64,000 nt of DNA from JBBSBY01 sp038205805 (GTDB lineage Bacteria > Desulfobacterota > Desulfomonilia > Desulfomonilales > Desulfomonilaceae). The stretch is taken from NCBI GenBank assembly GCA_038205805.1, contig JBBRBO010000005.1, positions 24,271 through 88,270 on the forward strand. The letters are read 5' to 3'. Of the stretch, positions 58,236 through 64,000 are shown piece after piece (the stretch's first letter is position 1; each line of letters starts with the position of its first letter). The translations under genes were made by a program, and so were the position numbers. The notes beneath the pieces are model-generated. The model saw only the letters and a list, made by a program, of their open reading frames with translations. It had not been told where the DNA came from and did not search any database.

Positions 58236-60011
58236 GTGATCGATAATTCCGGAATAGGCCGTTTACTCATAGAAACCGGTCGAATTACAAAAGAAGATTA
58301 TGCTCAGGCCTTCCGTTCCTCCAAGGAGACGGGGAAGTCGTTCATCGAGTATCTCCTGGAGCAAGGCAAAGTCAACGTGGACGAGCTGGTGCAAGCCATA
58401 GCCGTTCACATGGACATTACTTTGCTCAAAGAGGCCCTCGGCATGGAGCAGACCACGTGGTCCACGGACAAAACATCACGGCCGCTGGGCTCCTATTTGG
58501 AACGGATTTCTCTTCTCTTTAAGATGGGGACCCTCCTTAGCGACGAAAAGAACCTGGGGGGTCTCATAGATTTATTGGTGCGGGAAGCGCCTTCGGTCAT
58601 GAACGCGGAACGCGCCACTATCTTCCTGGCGGATACCGCTACCAAGGAACTGTACTCGCACTTGGCCCTGGGCCTGAAGCGCAACGAGATCCGCATCCCA
58701 TGGGAATCCGGGATTGCGGGATGGGTATTCACCCGCGGGAAGGCGCTTAATATCGTAGACCCCTACAATGATCCGCGGTTCAACAAGAATGTGGACCCAA
58801 GGACCGGATATATTACGAAAAACGTGCTGTGCGTGCCGCTCAGAATCCCCGGCGGCCCCATCTTGGGTGTGTTTCAGGTGCTCAATAAACGAGCCGGCGT
58901 GTTCACTTCCACGGATCAGGAAATCCTCGAGATCCTCGCCTCTCAGGCGGCGCGCTCCCTTGAGTCGATGCTTGAAGAGGATAACCCACGCGGGCTGTTT
59001 GGAACACTCGGGGATGACGCCCTCCCTGAAGGATCCTATGGCGACAAGCATCCATTGCGGCGCATCATCGGGAACACCAAAATCATCCATGAGATGCGCG
59101 GGCTGATCCGTAAGGTGGCTCCCACGGACGCCTCGGTATTGATTCACGGCGAATCTGGTGTCGGTAAGGAACTCGTCGCCAAGGCCATCCACGAAATGAG
59201 CAGCCGGCGCCTCGCTCCTCTGGTAGTGCTCAATTGCGCGGCAGTGCCGGCGGAACTCATCGAGACCGAGCTGTTCGGCCATAAGAAGGGGTCGTTCACC
59301 GGCGCAGTCAGCGACCACAAAGGGGTCTTTGGGTCGGCCCACAATGCCACGCTCTTCTTGGACGAAATTGAGGCCATGGCCCCCGCCATGCAGGTAAAGC
59401 TCCTCAGAGCGATACAGGAAGGCGAGATCCGGCGGGTCGGGGACAACGTAAGCCAACAAGTGGACGTGCGACTCATAACCGCCACCAACAGCGACTTGAA
59501 CGTTCTCATGGCGAAGGGGACCTTCCGGGAAGACCTCTACTACAGGATCAACGTGTTTCCCGTACACATCTCGCCGTTACGGGAGCGCGTCGAGGACATA
59601 CCGCTCCTGATTCGGCACTTTCTTGAACAAATGGCGAAACGTTCCGGCAAACGGGTGAAGGGAGTCGATCCCATAGCTATGGATTTGCTCACACGCTATC
59701 CCTGGCCCGGAAACATCAGGGAATTGGAAAACGAGATCGAGCGAGCCCACATCATCACAGGTGAAGGCGCCTCCATCTCGGTGCGGTGCATTTCACCGAA
59801 GATCACCCAGGCCCTGCAAAAGGCTGCTGAACCGCCGGAACACCTCCAAAAGCCGCTCACGTTGAAGGACGCCACGGAACAGCTCGAACAGGAAATGATT
59901 ACAAAGGCCTTGGAGAGGTTTGGCGGAAACAAGACCGCAGCCGCACGACAACTGGGGCTCTCGCGGCAAGGGCTTTTTAACAAGCTCGTGCGATACGGTT
60001 TCCAAGAGTAA
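58236..60011 (+). CDS. Sigma54-dependent activator with MshEN-like, GAF, AAA+ and Fis domains
   Basis: A 591-aa enhancer-binding protein. The N-terminus (residues about 5-55, GRLLIETGRITKEDYAQAF) resembles the MshEN/T2SSE_N domain, whose relatives bind cyclic-di-GMP. A GAF domain follows (about 90-240). The AAA+ domain has Walker A GESGVGKEL, the sigma54-contact loop GSFTGA, and Walker B TLFLDEIEAM. A C-terminal Fis-type helix-turn-helix (NKTAAARQLGLSRQGLFNKL) completes the protein. It starts at a GTG preceded by GAGGGGG. No target gene is adjacent; motility, surface or energy functions are usual for such regulators. The combination suggests input from c-di-GMP and a small molecule. Confidence 0.92.
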   Translation: MIDNSGIGRLLIETGRITKEDYAQAFRSSKETGKSFIEYLLEQGKVNVDELVQAIAVHMDITLLKEALGMEQTTWSTDKTSRPLGSYLERISLLFKMGTLLSDEKNLGGLIDLLVREAPSVMNAERATIFLADTATKELYSHLALGLKRNEIRIPWESGIAGWVFTRGKALNIVDPYNDPRFNKNVDPRTGYITKNVLCVPLRIPGGPILGVFQVLNKRAGVFTSTDQEILEILASQAARSLESMLEEDNPRGLFGTLGDDALPEGSYGDKHPLRRIIGNTKIIHEMRGLIRKVAPTDASVLIHGESGVGKELVAKAIHEMSSRRLAPLVVLNCAAVPAELIETELFGHKKGSFTGAVSDHKGVFGSAHNATLFLDEIEAMAPAMQVKLLRAIQEGEIRRVGDNVSQQVDVRLITATNSDLNVLMAKGTFREDLYYRINVFPVHISPLRERVEDIPLLIRHFLEQMAKRSGKRVKGVDPIAMDLLTRYPWPGNIRELENEIERAHIITGEGASISVRCISPKITQALQKAAEPPEHLQKPLTLKDATEQLEQEMITKALERFGGNKTAAARQLGLSRQGLFNKLVRYGFQE

Positions 60012-60388
60012 GAGCAGTATCGGGGCGGCGTTTTCGTAAGAAGAATTCTCCTCGAAGGAAATAGGCGCCGGCCGGCTTTCATTCACATGCCCGACGATGA
60101 AAGCGGGAACAGCGTCCTCTTGCAGTCCAGTTATGGAACGTAATCATTCACTGGGCTGGAGGGGCTCTGCGCTTGGTGAGATATTCCCATTGCCGCTCCC
60201 CAGGACATCTTTCTGTGCGGCGCCTTCACCCTCCGTTCCAAGGGGCCGATCGAAACAACATTTGGTTTTTGTTGGGACTTCGTGGTATAAAGCCCCCCAC
60301 CGAAAGCGTTCACCAACAACGAGAAAGAGTGCGGCGAAACCCGTCCGTAGGCAGGTTTTTTCCGATACTGACTCTTTGATACCGGAGT
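60012..60388. other. Intergenic gap with a palindromic repeat
   Basis: A GTTCACCGG-type unit (TTCACTGGGC ... GGGGCTCTGCGCTTGGTGAG) occupies 60146-60180. An AAGAAGAATTCTCCTCG patch near 60039 may be an R remnant. No gene is seen. Confidence 0.45.
60146..60180. repeat. GC-rich palindromic repeat
   Basis: TTCACTGGGCTGG and GGGCTCTGCGCTTGGTGAG share the family core CTCTGCGC; the closing stem is imperfect (TTCAC / GGTGAG). Confidence 0.5.
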
Positions 60389-61099
60389 TTGCATACTATG
60401 ACGATGAGACTAGGACCGGTTCACCAGGAACCGTGCGACCGCTTGGAATTGGCTCTGAGGCGCTCCGGAGGGAAGACTCATCACCCGTCCGGTTCTCACC
60501 GGGCGCAGAGTCGCCCCCACCTCGGTGAACCATTTCTGAGAATAATTAGCCGTATAATTCTAAGGACCATTTTCATTTTATGTGTAGCGGCGCCCGTGGC
60601 GTGGGGACAGGATTTCCCGTACGCGGTCCCACAAGCTCCCGAATTCGACGACCACGGAAAGGAGACACCGGCGGACCGGACCCCCGCCCAGTCGCAGAAA
60701 CCCACGTATCACGCGCCTGCCCCGAGCGCTCCACGTAGTCAACCCGCGCCACAGTCAAGCGGCGCCATGCCCCCCTCCGCGCCTCAGTATCGGCAAACGC
60801 AGCCGTATCAGCCGCAAGAGCCCGCGCCGCAGCCCACACGTCGTTCAAAGAAGAGGTCGCAGCAGCAACGTGAGTACGCCGGTCCTCCTCCGGGAGCGCC
60901 CCAGCAGCAGCCACAGCAAAACGTGCGTCCCGATTGCTCGCAGTATCCGATGGCGATTGCCCGGGCGCAGTCCGAACCCCAAATGCAGGACATAGCGCGC
61001 AGTTATCTTACGTGCCTCTTACAAAACGGCTGGCAAATGGATCAGGCCAGACAGCAGGTCATCACCACCATCGAAAGCACGTACCGGCTTACGCGGTAG
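60389..61099 (+). CDS. Exported Pro/Gln-rich protein with small helical C-terminal domain (start uncertain)
   Basis: Up to 236 aa. A signal peptide is clear at the DNA level (IILRTIFILCVAAPVAWG, codons about 50-75), followed by a Pro/Gln/Ala-rich linker, a basic patch (RRSKKRSQQQR) and a conserved-looking helical tail CSQYPMAIARAQSEPQMQDIARSYL with two Cys. The annotated ATG at 60389 lies in repeat DNA and the first 49 codons overlap a palindrome, so they are probably not translated. No ATG, GTG or TTG lies between the palindrome and the signal peptide; the plausible starts are CTG at 60536 or ATT at 60569 after TAAGGA. Function unknown. Confidence 0.6.
   Translation: MHTMTMRLGPVHQEPCDRLELALRRSGGKTHHPSGSHRAQSRPHLGEPFLRIISRIILRTIFILCVAAPVAWGQDFPYAVPQAPEFDDHGKETPADRTPAQSQKPTYHAPAPSAPRSQPAPQSSGAMPPSAPQYRQTQPYQPQEPAPQPTRRSKKRSQQQREYAGPPPGAPQQQPQQNVRPDCSQYPMAIARAQSEPQMQDIARSYLTCLLQNGWQMDQARQQVITTIESTYRLTR
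60491..60531. repeat. GC-rich palindromic repeat, inverted copy
   Basis: GGTTCTCACCGGGCGCAGAG and CCACCTCGGTGAACC form a hairpin. The sequence is the reverse complement of the units at 7424 and 60146. It lies at the 5' side of the exported protein gene. Confidence 0.6.
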
Positions 61100-61118
61100 C
61101 GGCAAGTTTGGAAGTCTT

Positions 61119-61341
61119 ATACGAATGCGCAATAAACGAAGTAATATTGGAGAGAACCTTCTTGAAAGAAGTTTCTCCCCAAACCCCTCTCCAAGAACTT
61201 TCAAAATGGCCGCAAGTGCCTTTTCTCAAGGAGAAAAAGCCACTTGCGGTGCATTTAAACATTCTTTCATAGTAGTTAGGGAAACCTGCTCTTACAAAAA
61301 TGTCCTTCATCTATATTCCTCTTTCAACAGCACATTGGTAT
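61119..61341 (+). repeat. R element copy 17, full length, subfamily B
   Basis: ATACGAATGCGCAATAAACG to CAGCACATTGGTAT. The central hairpin is the covarying form: CCGCAAGTG pairs perfectly with CACTTGCGG on either side of CCTTTTCTC-AAG-GAGAAAA. It is closely similar to copy 5b along its whole length. It lies between convergent genes; a truncated left-end remnant follows at about 61359-61399. Confidence 0.92.
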
Positions 61342-61391
61342 TAGAGAGCGGTTTGCGAAGGTTCCTTCTTTAAAAGTATCCTCCCTTGGTC

Positions 61392-63488
61392 TTACTTTTT
61401 TCCGTTCAACGCGGCTTTCAGCGTAAAGAGGAAATTGGCGCCCTCGTGAGGCTTGGATTCCACCCACATTGCACCGCCGTGGCGCTCCACGATCTTCTTT
61501 GCCAGGGACAACCCTATGCCTGTGCCGGGGTACTCGGTCCTAGTGTGCAGGCGTTGAAACACCCCAAAGATGCCCTCGAAGTATTCCGGGGCAATCCCTA
61601 TGCCGTTGTCTTTAACGGAAACAACCCATTCGCCTTTGCGATGGTGCGGGTACGCTCGAATCCGGATCACGGGCGGTTCGGCGTTCCGAAATTTTATGGC
61701 GTTGCCGATGAGATTCTGGAACACCTGAGCCAACTGCCGCAGGTCAGCCATGACGTCAGGCAGGGGATCGCGATGCACAACGGCCTGAGCGCTGCGTAAA
61801 GACGCCCCAAGGTTCGCCAGAGCGTAATCAAGGGCGTGATCCAGCGGCCCAGGTTTCAGCTCTTTGCCCTTGAAGCTTACGCGGGAATAATCGAGCAGAT
61901 CCTCGATCATGGTCCTCATTCGGTTGGTCGAATCGACAATGTAGTCAAGAATCTTCTTGGCCTCGGGCGATACTAACTCCGGCATTCGTCGCTCCAGGAG
62001 TTGTGAGCAACTGGTGATATTGCGCAGCGGCTCCTGAAGGTCATGAGAGACGATGTAGGCGAAGCGTTGGAGTTCCTCATTGGATCGCGTTATTTCCTCG
62101 GCGCGCACCTGGAGCAGCTCTTCATATTTCTTACGTTCCGAGATATTTTCCACAATGGCGAGAAAGCTCACGGCGTCGCCGTTGTCATTCTTGAGTAGGG
62201 AACGGGTGAGCGTTACCCACACTATGTCGCCGGACTTGGCGATGTAGCGCTTGTCCAGTCGATAGCTTGGGATTTCTCCTCGTACGAGCTGATCCGTCAG
62301 GGCCACATCCGCTTCTTTGTCATCGGGATGGGTGACGGCGGCGCACGTTATACCTTTGAGTTCGTCTTCACAATAGCCCAACATACTACACAGAGCCTGA
62401 TTCACGGCTATCCATCTAAGATCGAGATCAATGACCGCCAGACCGAAGGGGCCTTGTTCCACAACCTGCCGGTAGATGGTCTGAAGCTGGGAATACTCCA
62501 TTTCCCGCTGTTTGGGCGCGGTGATGTCGAAAAACACGCCGCTCATCTTCAGGGGTTTTCCCTGTGCGTCTCGGTGGGTGACCTTACCCTGTGAGCTTAT
62601 CCACACCCAGGCCCCTTGCTTAGTCTTCAACCGATATTGCGCCTGATACAGGGGAGTGTAGCCGTCCAAATGCGTCTGAAGGGCCTTTACGACCGCCGGC
62701 AAGTCGTCAGGATGGATGCTCCGTTCCCAATTCTTTGCCGAACCCGATTCTTCCGCGGTGTAGCCCAGGAGTTCATCCCAATAAGCGGACATCCGGCGTG
62801 TATTGCTCGCTATGTCCCATTCCCATTGACCGATTTGACCATCAGGGGCATTCAGTTCACGACCGCGCGTATCCATTGCCTCGGTGACATTGTTCTCTTG
62901 CGGCGCAGCGGCGGGCGACTCGCTTCTTGATTGAATGAATCGCGCCATTGCCTGGTGAAATGCGGAGTCGGGGGAACGGCCCTGCGCTTCGATGTGGGCT
63001 CTTCGGAGCGCAACGATTTCCTCAACGAAATGGGAACAGGTAATCTCTTGAGCGGCTACGCAGTAACGTTCGCCCCTTTTAGCGCTTTTCAAATAGATGT
63101 ATTTGGATTGCCCCGTTACATCGGCACGCACCGTGAGCGTTTCATAGGAAAGGCTTCCACGCGTATATGCGGCTATTTGGCGACAGAGTTCGGGGAATGC
63201 CTCTTCAGGGAAGGCATTGCGCCATGCGGCGCTGAGTTCGGCGAAGTCGGGCGCGTTGAACAGAGCCAGAGCCGCTTCGTTCACCACTGTTACGCGTATG
63301 CGCTGAACGCATTCCCAAAGGAGTTCAGGCGCTTCCCGCAAGAACTCGCATACTTCCTTGTCACTGGGAATGGCAAGGGAATCCAAGTATGGTCGGACGT
63401 CGATCCAATCCTCTTCCCACATAGGCGCCGGAGAACACATGAACAAGTTTTGATAATAGGTCGGTGTAGGCAGGTGGTTTATACCCAT
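61392..63488 (-). CDS. Multi-PAS sensor histidine kinase, no membrane segment
   Basis: A 698-aa cytoplasmic kinase. Three PAS-type sensory domains (about 45-155, 210-330 and 335-455; the last two show the WDxxxN...YTAEE and NQALCSMLGYCEDEL patterns with PAC motifs) are followed by a short coiled coil. The HisKA dimerisation helix carries the phospho-acceptor His482 in AYIVSHDLQEPLRN, and the HATPase has N box NLIGNAIKF, G1 VKDNGIGIA and G2 GTGIGLSLAKK. The HDLQEPLR style is that of bacteriophytochrome-like kinases. No response regulator gene is adjacent, so it is an orphan kinase in this window. The signal is unknown. Confidence 0.93.
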   Translation of the reverse strand: MGINHLPTPTYYQNLFMCSPAPMWEEDWIDVRPYLDSLAIPSDKEVCEFLREAPELLWECVQRIRVTVVNEAALALFNAPDFAELSAAWRNAFPEEAFPELCRQIAAYTRGSLSYETLTVRADVTGQSKYIYLKSAKRGERYCVAAQEITCSHFVEEIVALRRAHIEAQGRSPDSAFHQAMARFIQSRSESPAAAPQENNVTEAMDTRGRELNAPDGQIGQWEWDIASNTRRMSAYWDELLGYTAEESGSAKNWERSIHPDDLPAVVKALQTHLDGYTPLYQAQYRLKTKQGAWVWISSQGKVTHRDAQGKPLKMSGVFFDITAPKQREMEYSQLQTIYRQVVEQGPFGLAVIDLDLRWIAVNQALCSMLGYCEDELKGITCAAVTHPDDKEADVALTDQLVRGEIPSYRLDKRYIAKSGDIVWVTLTRSLLKNDNGDAVSFLAIVENISERKKYEELLQVRAEEITRSNEELQRFAYIVSHDLQEPLRNITSCSQLLERRMPELVSPEAKKILDYIVDSTNRMRTMIEDLLDYSRVSFKGKELKPGPLDHALDYALANLGASLRSAQAVVHRDPLPDVMADLRQLAQVFQNLIGNAIKFRNAEPPVIRIRAYPHHRKGEWVVSVKDNGIGIAPEYFEGIFGVFQRLHTRTEYPGTGIGLSLAKKIVERHGGAMWVESKPHEGANFLFTLKAALNGKK

Positions 63489-64000
63489 TTTCCTTTGTCC
63501 ACATTGCGTGAAAAACGGCTCCGGCGGCGTAGCTCAACAATTACGATGCGCTAAGCCTACAGGCAATCACTCCAACGTTCTTCGAGACCGGAAGAGGGAG
63601 CATTAATAATTCAATTCAACGGCAACATAACTTCTTCAATTCAAGTCACGCCTGTGAGGAGACTTATATTCAAAATTCCACGCGTTTACGTCTCATTAAT
63701 AATTGTTGCGGCATTGACGCATATTGAGGATTCAAGCCGCTGCGCTTTAACAATTTCTCACATTTGCGCCCAAGGGATACAAATATAGGAGCGCTGTATA
63801 GACCAAAAATTACAAAACGGCCGCTCTTTGTCAAGCTTTGAACTGACAGTTCCGGGCGACTCGCGTCTGAGGAATGTTTGCGATCCATGCGCCCGTTTGC
63901 TTGCATGCTCCGTGGTGGTTGATCAGGAGGCTCCGCCGATCAACACCGGATGGGAGACTCATCTTCCATACCGAATTCCGTGCGGTTACCTAATCGTGGT
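63489..64000. other. Right-edge intergenic sequence
   Basis: Upstream region of the histidine kinase, AT-rich at 63590-63790. A 78-codon minus-strand frame (63670-63906) has no ribosome site or family resemblance and is not called. No R element is visible. Confidence 0.4.

Noticed and set aside
1063..61341. CRISPR array or phage att sites as an explanation of the repeats
   Set aside because: Units are ~220 bp, scattered, in both orientations, and have no regular spacers.
63670..63906. 78-codon minus-strand frame at the right edge
   Set aside because: No ribosome site, no recognisable domain, AT-rich intergenic context.

Overview
The window reads as chromosomal DNA of a Gram-negative, strictly anaerobic bacterium, most likely a sulfate-reducing or syntrophic Desulfobacterota (former Deltaproteobacteria). 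The clues are a TunR-type recombinase-derived oxyanion regulator beside a TSUP transporter (a pairing described in sulfate-reducing deltaproteobacteria), an apparent selenocysteine-containing thioredoxin, a lone TAXI binding protein, and outer-membrane-type exported proteins. The genus cannot be fixed from the sequence. No rRNA, tRNA, CRISPR array or intact insertion sequence was found.

Layout. 1-5.7 kb: 3' part of malQ, two small unknown genes, a UbiA-type phosphoribosyltransferase, a VOC protein, an interrupted small frame and the TSUP transporter. 5.8-10.8 kb: tunR, a TetR-cyclase pair and a zinc alcohol dehydrogenase. 11-13.8 kb: a HepT-MntA module and an exported protein made of four similar domains. 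14-19.4 kb: mtnP and ade (adenine salvage), a Fic protein with an operator-like array, and a MOSC protein. 19.6-23.5 kb: a divergent EF-G and xseA. 23.9-28.8 kb: two cNMP/CBS/DUF294 paralogues (one with a degraded active site) and a DnaQ-like exonuclease. 29-33 kb: thiolase, TAXI protein and an LhgO-like oxidase. 33-41 kb: secreted or surface proteins, an MFS carrier, the selenoprotein-glutaredoxin pair, an AT-rich inverse-autotransporter-like barrel and an Ala/Ser-rich repeat protein. 41-46.4 kb: a GT-C glycosyltransferase, an NRAMP-UspA fusion and twin Cys-rich exported proteins. 46.4-53 kb: a MoxR-VWA pair, a class A PBP with a degenerate transpeptidase, and recR. 53-58 kb: a LUD protein, the heptose-activation genes hddA and hddC, and a ThiF/MoeB-like E1. 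58-64 kb: a sigma54 activator, a Pro/Gln-rich exported protein and a PAS histidine kinase.

The dominant non-coding feature is a dispersed, highly structured element, called the R element here. Eighteen full or partial copies of about 220 bp occupy roughly 4 kb. It has imperfect terminal inverted repeats of about 30 bp and a long central hairpin whose base pairs covary between copies. It sits mostly at gene 3' ends, and in at least four cases it supplies the stop codon and last residues of a gene. Three copies carry an additional module, and one is split by a 93-bp MITE-like insertion with a perfect 11-bp target duplication. A second, shorter GC-rich palindrome family (GTTCACCGGG...CCCGGTGAAC) is also scattered between genes.

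The two strongest leads are the R element and the selenoprotein at 36.2-37.1 kb, which is supported by an in-frame TGA at the active-site cysteine position and a perfect stem-loop at the right distance downstream. Functions are assigned from recognisable motifs only; no database search was run.
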